The notes below the pieces were generated by a model. It did not search any database. It saw only the letters and a list, made by a program, of their open reading frames with translations, and was not told the DNA's origin. Positions 1 to 5,999 of a DNA stretch of 9,284 nucleotides are shown piece by piece. The position numbers and the translations under genes are program-made. The stretch comes from Deltaproteobacteria bacterium (GTDB taxonomy: Bacteria; Desulfobacterota; Desulfobacteria; Desulfobacterales; Desulfatirhabdiaceae): assembly GCA_021778975.1 (NCBI GenBank), contig JAJYBO010000104.1:1-9284 (forward strand), in the 5' to 3' direction. Position 1 is the stretch's first letter. Each line of letters starts with the position of its first letter.

Positions 1-214
1 CCATGGGGTGCGCAACGCCGCCGACCTTGACCTTGAAGCCGCCATCAATTTTTTCGATGACCGGCACATGTTTCTCTTTGGCCGCATCCACCGTGTTTTC
101 GACTTTCAGCTTCATGGGCTGGCCGCAGCAGACAAGTTCACCGCCGCCGGCATGAAGAACCTCGACCATATTGCCACATATTTCACATTTGTAAACTTGC
201 AGTTTCTCGGTCAT
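1..214 (-). CDS. dfx: Desulfoferrodoxin (superoxide reductase), N-terminal part, cut by window edge
   Basis: This gene reads leftwards and leaves the window, so only the first 71 codons are seen. The family reduces superoxide to hydrogen peroxide in the cytoplasm of anaerobes without releasing oxygen, taking electrons from rubredoxin. The visible part shows the desulforedoxin-type iron site, with Cys10, Cys13, Cys29 and Cys30 in the pattern CxxC then CC, followed by GQPMKL. The start of the catalytic domain is also present: KEKHVPVIEK, with His49 as an expected ligand of the catalytic iron, and a second candidate ligand, His69, in AHPM at the edge. The start at 214 is supported by an AAAGGAGA ribosome site (219-226 in reverse). 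The rubrerythrin gene lies upstream in the same direction, and a repeat element lies between the two. Identification is firm. The C-terminal active-site Cys is outside the window. Confidence 0.95.
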   Translation of the reverse strand, partial: MTEKLQVYKCEICGNMVEVLHAGGGELVCCGQPMKLKVENTVDAAKEKHVPVIEKIDGGFKVKVGGVAHPM

Positions 215-269
215 ACAATCTCCTTTCGGTTTAAAAATAGTTTTTCAGGGGGAATAAAATACAGGGAGT

Positions 270-436
270 TCTTTGTTGACGGCTTCGTAAAAAGTCCGGA
301 TGCTGCGTTGCGCTGCATCTTTCGTCGTTGCGGCGTACCATAAGTACGCCTCACTCCTCAAGATTTGCGCGCCTTGCCTGCGGCCTTTTTACAAAGCCGT
401 CTGAAATTCGACTTTTTACGAGAGCATCTTTGTTGA
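270..436. repeat. MITE-like inverted-repeat element with flanking 10-bp direct repeats
   Basis: The perfect 10-mer TCTTTGTTGA occurs at 270-279 and again at 427-436, like a target duplication around a 147-bp insert. The insert's left arm (278-297) reads GACGGCTTCGTAAAAAGTCC. It pairs with two right arms. At 382-401 the match is 18 of 20, and at 410-421 the core TCGTAAAAAGTC is perfect for 12 bp. In the middle, GGCGTAC and GTACGCC (332-338, 344-350) form a 7-bp hairpin with a 5-base loop. It has no coding content of its own. It begins 27 bp past the rubrerythrin stop, so read-through RNA into the dfx gene would fold strongly here. Related pieces occur at 1380-1403 and 4069-4108. I recall similar intergenic repeats in Desulfobacterales genomes, but that is memory, not a search. 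Confidence 0.8.
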
Positions 437-462
437 AAATCACCGGATATGCGATTATGAAA

Positions 463-1038
463 TCACCAGTTTTCTCCCAGAACCTCGAAATGCGCCTGGG
501 GATGCGCGCAGGCCGGGCACATGACAGGGGCTTCCTCGCCCTCATGAAGATACCCACAGTTCCGGCATCTCCAGACAACTTTTTTGTCCTTCTTGAACAC
601 CCTGCCAGCCTGTATATTGGCGGCCAGATCCCGATAGCGTTTTTCGTGCTGTTTTTCGGCGACGCTCACTTTCTCAAACACCATGGCGACAGCCTCAAAC
701 CCTTCTTCACGGGCTACCTTCGCAAATCCGGGATAGAGATCCGTATGTTCTTCATGCTCGCCGGCTGCCGCCGCCAGAAGATTCTCCAGCGTTGTTCCCA
801 CGACACCCGCCGGAAACGATGCGGTGATCTCCGCCATACCGCCTTCTAAAAAGTTGAAAAACCGTTTGGCGTGTTCTTTTTCCTGATTGGCGGTTTCTGT
901 GAAAATATCCGAAATCTGGACAAATCCTTCTTTGGCCGCCTTCCCGGCAAAATAAGTATAGCGGTTTCTTGCCTGAGACTCGCCTGCAAACGCCTTCATG
1001 AGGTTGATTTCCGTTCGGGTTCCTTTGATACTGGCCAT
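463..1038 (-). CDS. rbr: Rubrerythrin
   Basis: This 191-aa protein has the standard rubrerythrin length and order. Residues 1-140 form the ferritin-like four-helix domain. Its diiron ligands are visible as Glu20 (AGESQAR), Glu53 and His56 (EKEHAKR), Glu94 and Glu97 (GEHEEH), and Glu128 and His131 (EKQHEKR). Residues 155-191 form the rubredoxin-like FeS4 domain with Cys158, Cys161, Cys174 and Cys177 (CxxCGY and CPAC). The family acts as a cytoplasmic NADH-linked peroxidase that removes hydrogen peroxide in anaerobes, which complements the superoxide reductase encoded downstream: the peroxide made by one is consumed by the other. The start at 1038 has a strong AAGGAGG site 8 bases upstream. A TATAAA box and a palindrome lie about 50-60 bp before the start. 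The gene looks intact and ordinary. Confidence 0.97.
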   Translation of the reverse strand: MASIKGTRTEINLMKAFAGESQARNRYTYFAGKAAKEGFVQISDIFTETANQEKEHAKRFFNFLEGGMAEITASFPAGVVGTTLENLLAAAAGEHEEHTDLYPGFAKVAREEGFEAVAMVFEKVSVAEKQHEKRYRDLAANIQAGRVFKKDKKVVWRCRNCGYLHEGEEAPVMCPACAHPQAHFEVLGENW

Positions 1039-1085
1039 GTGTAACGCCTCCTTATGGTAAAATATGAAATGTCATTGTCTGGATA

Positions 1086-1098
1086 AAACCGGTTTATA
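1086..1098 (-). promoter_or_regulatory. Possible rubrerythrin promoter -10 box overlapping a 10-bp palindrome
   Basis: On the minus strand TATAAA (1098-1093) runs into the perfect palindrome AAACCGGTTT (1086-1095), about 50 bp before the rubrerythrin start. No good -35 box lies 16-18 bp upstream, so the promoter would need an activator or may not be real. A palindrome at the expected start of transcription is where a repressor could sit. This is a pattern-based guess with no known regulator matched. Confidence 0.25.
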
Positions 1099-1138
1099 TC
1101 GTTGCAAGACCTGACGGCGGCCGTTTCGAATAACGTCC

Positions 1139-1354
1139 TCATTCGCCATCACACCACCATCCCTTCTGAATGTGAGACTCTCTTTCCTTTTCGGCGATTT
1201 TCTTGAGACGGTACGCCGAATCTCTCAATATGCCATACATAATGCCGCAGCCGGCATCCTCCCGGTCTGCATCTCCCTGGTCTGCCAGCAGAATCATCTG
1301 CTCGACAAGATCGAGGGTTTTACTGATATTGATATCACAGGGTCTCACGATCAT
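1139..1354 (-). CDS. Small conserved-looking protein of unknown function (71 aa)
   Basis: I do not recognise a named family. The product is a soluble, charged 71-aa protein with no signal peptide or membrane segment. It has an N-terminal stretch MIVRPCDINISK, a helical region (LDLVEQMILLADQGD), a central motif DREDAGCGIMYGILRDSAYRLKKIAE, and an ending rich in Lys, Glu and Trp. The three cysteines are Cys6, Cys36 and Cys68. They are not spaced as a usual metal site. I chose ATG 1354 because GGAAG lies just upstream. The longer reading starts at TTG 1378 and has no ribosome site. The amphipathic composition and lack of low complexity argue for a real gene. It ends 100 bp before rubrerythrin on the same strand, so the two may be co-transcribed and it may be linked to oxidative stress, but that is inference only. 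Confidence 0.7.
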   Translation of the reverse strand: MIVRPCDINISKTLDLVEQMILLADQGDADREDAGCGIMYGILRDSAYRLKKIAEKERESHIQKGWWCDGE

Positions 1355-1379
1355 CACTCTTCCGGAATGCAGCTTCAAA

Positions 1380-1403
1380 TTTGACGACTTCGTAACATGT
1401 CCG
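1380..1403 (+). repeat. Decayed solo end of the 270-436 repeat family
   Basis: TTGACGACTTCGTAACATGTCC (1381-1402) matches the left arm of the element at 270-436 (TTGACGGCTTCGTAAAAAGTCC) at 19 of 22 positions. The mismatches fall at the seventh base and in the A-run. No matching right arm is seen within 200 bp, so this is a solo or degraded end. It lies 26 bp upstream of the small-protein start codon and may contribute to that gene's leader. Confidence 0.5.
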
Positions 1404-1675
1404 CCTTACATCAAAAAGCCACGCTTCAAAGCACACGGATGAGCCGGCGCCCACCATATGACGGATGCTTCCTTCACATGCTGCTTACAGGATAATCAAC
1501 TTTCATGCCATCACCCAAAATATCTCTGACATTACATTATTAACAAGTATATACAGAATGTTGTAACCAAACCCCGCTATATTTCGGGTAACGGTTTTGT
1601 GGACCGCGCCGCATTCGATACATCCAAGAACGGACAGTCGTTTCAAAAAATGTGGTATTTAATCAAATAACCTAT

Positions 1676-1681
1676 TATAAT
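1676..1681 (+). promoter_or_regulatory. Candidate -10 box for the AsmA-like gene
   Basis: A perfect TATAAT sits in AT-rich DNA 173 bp before the GTG start. There is no good -35 box. The nearest candidate (TGTGGT, 1651-1656) is poor and 19 bp away. If used, transcription would begin near 1688, just before the GTATC array, giving a leader of about 165 bases that contains all the stem-loops. No other strong box lies closer to the gene. Confidence 0.4.
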
Positions 1682-1697
1682 TGAAAGCGAATACAAT

Positions 1698-1738
1698 GTA
1701 TCGCCATGTATCGTTGTCTCAGTGATACACACTGATAC
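1698..1738. promoter_or_regulatory. Symmetric operator-like array of four GTATC/GATAC pentamers
   Basis: Two GTATC (1698-1702, 1708-1712) and two GATAC (1724-1728, 1734-1738) are arranged as GTATC-N5-GTATC-N11-GATAC-N5-GATAC. The copies on each side repeat every 10 bp, one helical turn, and the array is exactly symmetric about 1718. Three of the four read TGTATC when oriented alike. This is what paired dimers of a DNA-binding regulator would recognise, just downstream of the TATAAT box. Further single GATAC copies lie at 1617 and 1824. As RNA the two halves could also pair as a hairpin. I do not know which regulator would bind. Confidence 0.5.
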
Positions 1739-1799
1739 TCTGAGACAGGCAAAGGACACCCCACAGGGGCGCCCCTGCATCTCGCATGGGGCGTTCTTT
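1715..1799 (+). promoter_or_regulatory. Candidate structured 5' leader of the AsmA-like gene
   Basis: Several pairings crowd into 85 bases. TGTCTCAG (1715-1722) pairs with CTGAGACA (1740-1747). AAAGGACACCCC (1751-1762) pairs with GGGGCGTTCTTT (1788-1799) with one mismatch and one G-U pair. CAGGGGCGCCCCTG (1764-1777) is a perfect palindrome. CGCCCCTGC (1770-1778) can instead pair with GCA-T-GGGGCG (1784-1793). The first stem competes with pairing of the GTATC/GATAC halves, so alternative folds are possible. I compared it from memory with c-di-GMP, guanidine, TPP and cobalamin riboswitches and saw no convincing match. It could be a cis-acting RNA, a terminator-like attenuator without a U-tract, or decayed repeat DNA. 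Confidence 0.3.
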
Positions 1800-1842
1800 G
1801 GGGAAACGACAGGGATAAAACCCGATACGCGATCATATCAGC

Positions 1843-1847
1843 AGGAG
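1843..1847 (+). promoter_or_regulatory. Ribosome binding site fixing the GTG start of the AsmA-like gene
   Basis: AGGAG lies 6 bases before GTG 1854. Translation from here gives a protein that begins directly with a membrane anchor. The reading frame is open back to an ATG at 1722, but that start has no ribosome site, and the extra 44 residues fall in the stem-loop DNA. Confidence 0.8.
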
Positions 1848-1853
1848 AATACC

Positions 1854-4064
1854 GTGATTCAAACCATCAAATGGATGATTCTGGCGGCGGCGCTTACCAT
1901 TGTGACGCTTGGCGTCGTCGTATTTTGGGGGGTTCGGCAGCCTTCGGTTCAGCATTATATGTTGCAGCGCGTGTCGCTCGACACCGGTTATACGCTCTAT
2001 ACGGATACCGGAGGATTTCAGGTGGGCGTCTCGCCCCTGCTGCATGGCCAGAACGTTCATGTCAAAGATCGTGGAGAGAAGGAAGTGCTTTCCGCGGCCA
2101 CGCTCGACATATCGCCGCGTCTTCTAAGTCTGTTCCGTCCGAAAAACGGATTCAGTATTCCCGGTACGGTGGAAGCCGCGGATGTCCGTTTTGACATTCC
2201 CGCATCTGATTCCCAAAAAGCGCAGCGGTACAAATTTCAGAAAGTCATCCTCGATGGTCATTACAGCCTCTCTCAAAAGCGCTTTGACATTACATCACTG
2301 AAATTCATGACGCCGGATACATCGGTATCCGCTCAGGGACATATTCAGAAATCCGCCAAAGGCGTTACATCGGTGAATCTGGATGTTAGCGCGCCCACGA
2401 TGCCGATCGAGAAGTTCAAGGCGCTTCTACCCGGCCCCCTGCTTCCCCAATGGCTGGTGACAAAACTTCTGCCTGCCATTGACCAGGGGGATGTCCAGCT
2501 TCATCATTTCAAACTCGATGGCACAACGGAACAAATCGCCGCGCTGGACAGGCTGGAAAACGCATCTGTTTTGGGTCTGGACATGGACATGCAGCATCTG
2601 CGGCTTCAATATCCCGCGGCAAACGGTATCCTGCTCGAAGACGCCGCCTGCAAGCTGACTATAGACAAGGGGGCGCTTTCCATTCAGGATATTGCCGCGC
2701 ATTTCGGAAAGTCCGTCATACACCATGCGTCCGTCACCATTCCCAATCTCTATGCAAACAAGATGATGTACCGGACGACGGTGGACGCGGACATTGCGGC
2801 GTCAGACCTCCTGCATCTCCAGAAGTGCAGTTTGCTGCCGCCGGACATGCAGTCTCAACTTCAGAAAATCGGCAAGCTGGATGGCGCCGCAAAGCTCCAT
2901 GTTTCCTTCGATGTTGGTTCAGGCCAGAAACCTTTCGTTGTTACCGCCGGCGCCATATCGCTTCAATCCCTGCAATTGACACATCCGGCGCTACAACTGC
3001 CGCTGACCATCGCCAAAGCAGATATTGCCACGGATACGCCTCCGCATCTGCGTTTCAACGGCGATGGGGCTTGGGGAAAATCCACATTTACGGTTCAGGG
3101 AACCGGTGATATCGCTACCGACACGTTTACGGCCGATGTCCATCTTCTTGGAGACACGCCGGAGCTGGTTCATGCGATGTTTCCTTCCGTCACCCTGTCC
3201 GGATGGTCCTATGGCCAGATGAAAGCCGACGGCGCGGCCAACACAGTGGAGATCACCGTTCAAAAAGGGGTGCAGCCTGTCGGCAGCGGGTATGTGGAAT
3301 TCAAGGGACACCAGATTTTTCACCCCACCCCCGATATCAACTGGGTGGGACATATTCACCTTGTCCAGGAACCCGCCGCGAACCTGATGCAGATGTTTTT
3401 TCCCAATTCTCATGTGCTGGACGGCAGTGTATCTTTGGAAGGCGTAATATTTCTGAAAAATCCGGATGACTCCGGGAAGTTTTCGGGCCTGGGCGGTCAT
3501 GCCAGACTGCTTGTGGAAAAGGGCTGGATCACGCAATCCAGCGTTATATTAAAGATACTCGATGTCATCAGCCTGCAGCGCCTTTACAAACCCAACGATC
3601 CAGGTCTGTTAGAAAAACGCATTTATTTTGACCGGCTTTCGGGCGATCTTGAAATCGAAAAAGGGAAGATTGTCATCAAGAACCTGATTTTACAAAGCCC
3701 GGCCATCAATGCCGCGGGCGCGGGGGTGATTGACCTGAACCGCGGGGATCAGGTTCAGATGAAAATCGGGTTGCAGCCGCTTGGCACTGTGGATACCATC
3801 GTCAATAAAATACCGCTCGTCGGCCATATCCTGACCGGTAAGGACCATGCGCTGCTGGTATATTACGTGGATGTCACCGGTTCTCTCGGCAATCCGGACA
3901 TCCATCACGTCCCGCTGCAAAATATCGGAGAGACCACGCTCGGATATCTGGAGCGCCTGGTGTTTACGCCGGAACGCATTCTGAGTTCACTGACATCTCT
4001 CAAGAGTTCGGTCACAGACATGTTGCCGGATTATCGGACGGAATTCGAGCGGACAACCCCATAA
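1854..4064 (+). CDS. AsmA/YhdP-like envelope protein with AsmA-like C-terminal domain
   Basis: The 736-aa product begins with a single hydrophobic anchor (about residues 5-25: WMILAAALTIVTLGVVVFWG) and otherwise looks periplasmic. Its long middle is made of alternating beta-strand-like segments with repeated DxxLxxL and GxAxLxV patterns, typical of the elongated beta-groove of AsmA-family proteins. The C-terminal block (about 525-690) carries the recognisable AsmA-like/DUF3971 sequence GHARLLVEKGWI, LKILDVISLQRLY, FDRLSGDLEIEKGKI and PLGTVDTIVNKIPLVGHIL. Family members such as YhdP, TamB and AsmA are linked to phospholipid transport between inner and outer membrane and to outer-membrane integrity. 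A similar role is inferred here, and the substrate cannot be read from sequence. It uses a GTG start with an AGGAG site. It stands alone on the plus strand, converging with pilB, and its stop lies about 5 bp before a repeat fragment. The exact subfamily is uncertain. Confidence 0.85.
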   Translation: MIQTIKWMILAAALTIVTLGVVVFWGVRQPSVQHYMLQRVSLDTGYTLYTDTGGFQVGVSPLLHGQNVHVKDRGEKEVLSAATLDISPRLLSLFRPKNGFSIPGTVEAADVRFDIPASDSQKAQRYKFQKVILDGHYSLSQKRFDITSLKFMTPDTSVSAQGHIQKSAKGVTSVNLDVSAPTMPIEKFKALLPGPLLPQWLVTKLLPAIDQGDVQLHHFKLDGTTEQIAALDRLENASVLGLDMDMQHLRLQYPAANGILLEDAACKLTIDKGALSIQDIAAHFGKSVIHHASVTIPNLYANKMMYRTTVDADIAASDLLHLQKCSLLPPDMQSQLQKIGKLDGAAKLHVSFDVGSGQKPFVVTAGAISLQSLQLTHPALQLPLTIAKADIATDTPPHLRFNGDGAWGKSTFTVQGTGDIATDTFTADVHLLGDTPELVHAMFPSVTLSGWSYGQMKADGAANTVEITVQKGVQPVGSGYVEFKGHQIFHPTPDINWVGHIHLVQEPAANLMQMFFPNSHVLDGSVSLEGVIFLKNPDDSGKFSGLGGHARLLVEKGWITQSSVILKILDVISLQRLYKPNDPGLLEKRIYFDRLSGDLEIEKGKIVIKNLILQSPAINAAGAGVIDLNRGDQVQMKIGLQPLGTVDTIVNKIPLVGHILTGKDHALLVYYVDVTGSLGNPDIHHVPLQNIGETTLGYLERLVFTPERILSSLTSLKSSVTDMLPDYRTEFERTTP

Positions 4065-4068
4065 GAAT

Positions 4069-4108
4069 GCGTATCGTTATGGTACGCCACAACGACGAAG
4101 GATGCGGC
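4069..4108 (-). repeat. Partial second copy of the 270-436 repeat element
   Basis: From 4079 the plus strand reads ATGGTACGCC then ACAACGACGAAGGATGC. This matches the reverse complement of 311-341 inside the first element, with two single-base differences. The central hairpin is kept in weaker form (GCGTA at 4069-4073 with TACGC at 4083-4087). Neither terminal arm is present. It starts about 5 bp after the stop of the AsmA-like gene and runs nearly into the next hairpin repeat. Confidence 0.7.
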
Positions 4109-4112
4109 CAGA

Positions 4113-4133
4113 GGGCGATCGCAAGGATCGCCC
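4113..4133. repeat. Hairpin repeat between convergent genes, possible two-way terminator
   Basis: GGGCGATC (4113-4120) and GATCGCCC (4126-4133) form a perfect 8-bp stem with loop GCAAG, followed by CTACGTC. It lies 5 bp past the pilB stop and 48 bp past the stop of the AsmA-like gene, so it could stop transcription from both sides. It lacks a T-tract on either strand, so a pure intrinsic terminator is doubtful. The form (GTAGGGGCGA, short loop, TCGCCC) resembles a REP-like intergenic repeat that I recall from many environmental bacterial genomes. That likeness is from memory. Confidence 0.6.
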
Positions 4134-4138
4134 CTACG

Positions 4139-5989
4139 TCACGCCTGCTCCCAGGTGACGCGCAGCACTTCCTGATATGTGGTGAGGCCCTGAAGCAGCT
4201 TTTCGACGGCATTTTCCCGCAGGGTCACCATGCCCTGGACGATGGCTTCCTGGCGGAGCGCGTTCAGATCCACCGGATCGTGCGTAAGGCGTTTCATGGC
4301 GTCTGAATAGGCCAGCACCTCATAAACCGCCACCCTGCCGTGATAGCCGGTGCCTCTGCAACGGTCACAGCCCTTGCCTCTGAAAAGCGGAATATCGCCC
4401 TCTTTGCCGGTGACAATTCCCAATTGCAAGAGTTCCGCCGCATCCATTTGAAACGATTCCCGGCAATACGGGCAAATCTTGCGCACCAGCCGCTGAGACA
4501 CGATGCCCACCAGCGTGGCCTGAATCAGAAACGCCGCTACCCCCAGATCGAGAAGGCGGATGACGGTGGATGGCGCATCGTTGGTATGGATGGTAGAAAG
4601 CACCAGATGCCCGGTCAGCGCCGCCTGAATGGCGTTTTGCGCGGTATCCAGATCCCGCATTTCTCCGATCATGATGATATCCGGATCTTGTCTCAGGATA
4701 TGCCGCAGAATCGAAGAAAACGTGATGCCGACCGCCGGTTGCACCGCAATCTGGTTAAAATCCTCATGCACCATCTCGATGGGATCTTCGATGGTGGTGA
4801 TGTTGATGTCCGGTGACGACAACTCCCGCAGGGTGGAATAAAGCGTTGTGGATTTACCGCTGCCGGTGGGGCCGCACACCAGCACAATGCCATGCGGCAT
4901 CTTGACGAAATGGTTGAAGCGAATCAGGTCGCGCGGGGTAAATCCCAGCTTCTCCAGATCCTGAAACAGTACATCCGGATCCATGATACGCATGACGACT
5001 TTTTCGCCGAAGGCGACCGGGATGGTTGAAATACGGATCTCGACTTCGACGCCTGCCCTGTCGGTTTTGACCCGGCCATCCTGGGGCCGGCGCTTTTCGG
5101 ACATATCCATGCGGGAAAGGGTTTTGATGCGGCTCACAATGGCCGGATGCACATTGCGGGGCAGTTTGTAGATGGTGTGCAGCACGCCGTCAATACGCAT
5201 CCGCACCAGACTGACTTCCCGCTTGGGTTCGATATGGATATCGCTGGCCCGCTGATCCATCGCATAACTGAACAAGTGATTGACCGCATTGACGATATGC
5301 TGGTCATTAGAAGGCAGTTCGTCGGAAGATTTCAGGCGGACGTATTGTTCCAGATTTCCCAGATCCACGCCCATGCCGCCGCCGAACCGCGTTTCGGCCT
5401 CCGAAATATGGTGTCTGAATCCGTAAAATTCATTGATGAACTTGACGATATCCGACCGGGATGCAAACACGACATTCACTTTCATCTGCGTGGCGCGTGC
5501 GATATCGTTGATCGCCTCATCATCGAAAGGATTGGCCATCGCCACTGTCAGCACCCGATTCTGAACGGCCAGCGGCAGCATGAGATGCCGAATGGCGAAC
5601 GACATGGGAATGCTGGATGTCACCTGATTCAGATCGAGCTTCAGGGGATCTATTTTACGATACGGGATGTTCCAGGCTTCCGCGACAATCTGGCAAATGG
5701 TATCTTCGTCTAAAACGCGGCCTGGCATATCGGCGCGGGAGAGATTGAGAAAGGCCAGCACATCAATGACCGTCAGGGGCGGCCCGGATTTGGGGGTGTT
5801 TCCATTTCCGGACATCCCCTGCTTTTTTTCGATTTTCTGAAGGAGCTGATCGTAATGTCGAGATATTTCGTTCTGATATCTTTCGGAAATCATGCCTTTG
5901 GACGCCAAAATGTGCAGGATGTTTTCCGGAGATGTCAGACGGGACTGAAGGGTTATACCGTGAACGGTCATAAACTGCAATTCCTTCAT
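4139..5989 (-). CDS. pilB: Type IV pilus assembly ATPase, PilB/GspE family
   Basis: This 616-aa hexameric motor ATPase would work at the cytoplasmic face of the inner membrane to extend the pilus. Residues 15-190 are an MshEN/T2SSE_N-type region split by a Gly/Pro-rich linker (58-72). The motor follows, with an Asp box around 249-268 (SDIHIEP, RMRIDG), Walker A GPTGSGKS (373-380), Walker B ending DPDIIMIGEMRD (435-446) and His box HLVLSTIHTNDA (461-472). A zinc-finger insert has CPYC (Cys506, Cys509) and CDRC (Cys541, Cys544), a hallmark of PilB/GspE rather than PilT. The neighbours pilY1 and DUF4124 favour PilB over a type II secretion GspE. The start is uncertain. ATG 5989 lies 10 bp after the upstream stop but has no clear ribosome site. 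ATG 5971 (residue 7) has AAGGA 10 bases upstream. Intact. Confidence 0.92.
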   Translation of the reverse strand: MKELQFMTVHGITLQSRLTSPENILHILASKGMISERYQNEISRHYDQLLQKIEKKQGMSGNGNTPKSGPPLTVIDVLAFLNLSRADMPGRVLDEDTICQIVAEAWNIPYRKIDPLKLDLNQVTSSIPMSFAIRHLMLPLAVQNRVLTVAMANPFDDEAINDIARATQMKVNVVFASRSDIVKFINEFYGFRHHISEAETRFGGGMGVDLGNLEQYVRLKSSDELPSNDQHIVNAVNHLFSYAMDQRASDIHIEPKREVSLVRMRIDGVLHTIYKLPRNVHPAIVSRIKTLSRMDMSEKRRPQDGRVKTDRAGVEVEIRISTIPVAFGEKVVMRIMDPDVLFQDLEKLGFTPRDLIRFNHFVKMPHGIVLVCGPTGSGKSTTLYSTLRELSSPDINITTIEDPIEMVHEDFNQIAVQPAVGITFSSILRHILRQDPDIIMIGEMRDLDTAQNAIQAALTGHLVLSTIHTNDAPSTVIRLLDLGVAAFLIQATLVGIVSQRLVRKICPYCRESFQMDAAELLQLGIVTGKEGDIPLFRGKGCDRCRGTGYHGRVAVYEVLAYSDAMKRLTHDPVDLNALRQEAIVQGMVTLRENAVEKLLQGLTTYQEVLRVTWEQA

Positions 5990-5999
5990 CCAGAGGATA

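Larger units (their letters stand above)
1355..1853. other. Long intergenic region between divergent genes
   Basis: About 500 bp without a convincing gene separates the minus-strand small protein from the plus-strand AsmA-like gene. Its left third (1380-1460) contains a decayed repeat end. Its middle (1460-1660) is AT-rich and shows no clear structure or RNA gene. Its right third holds the TATAAT box, the GTATC/GATAC array and the GC-rich stem-loops listed separately. It must contain promoters for both directions. I could not place a convincing minus-strand promoter. Confidence 0.6.

Noticed and set aside
351..578. 75-codon minus-strand frame overlapping the rubrerythrin end
   Set aside because: It overlaps the rubredoxin domain of rbr in another frame and runs through repeat DNA, so it is a by-product.
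1336..1458. 40-codon minus-strand frame upstream of the small protein
   Set aside because: It reads through the decayed repeat arm and overlaps the start of the better-supported 71-aa gene. No ribosome site.
1563..1608. Terminator-like or paired GTAAC sequences in the intergenic region
   Set aside because: The pairing is short (4 bp CCCG/CGGG) with poor extension and no T-tract, so it is not distinguishable from chance.
1715..1830. Known riboswitch (c-di-GMP-I, guanidine-I or TPP)
   Set aside because: Isolated look-alikes (CTGAGA, GGCAAAGG, GGGATAAAACCC) occur, but the conserved cores and their order are missing.
1722..1853. 44-residue N-terminal extension of the AsmA-like protein from ATG 1722
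   Set aside because: It has no ribosome site, lies in stem-loop DNA, and would place a polar stretch before the membrane anchor. GTG 1854 has AGGAG at the right distance.
2991..3536. 181-codon open frame on the minus strand inside the AsmA-like gene
   Set aside because: It is antisense to a well-supported gene, has no domain-like composition, and no ribosome site. The same reasoning excludes the long antisense frames at 328-849 and 5147-5713.
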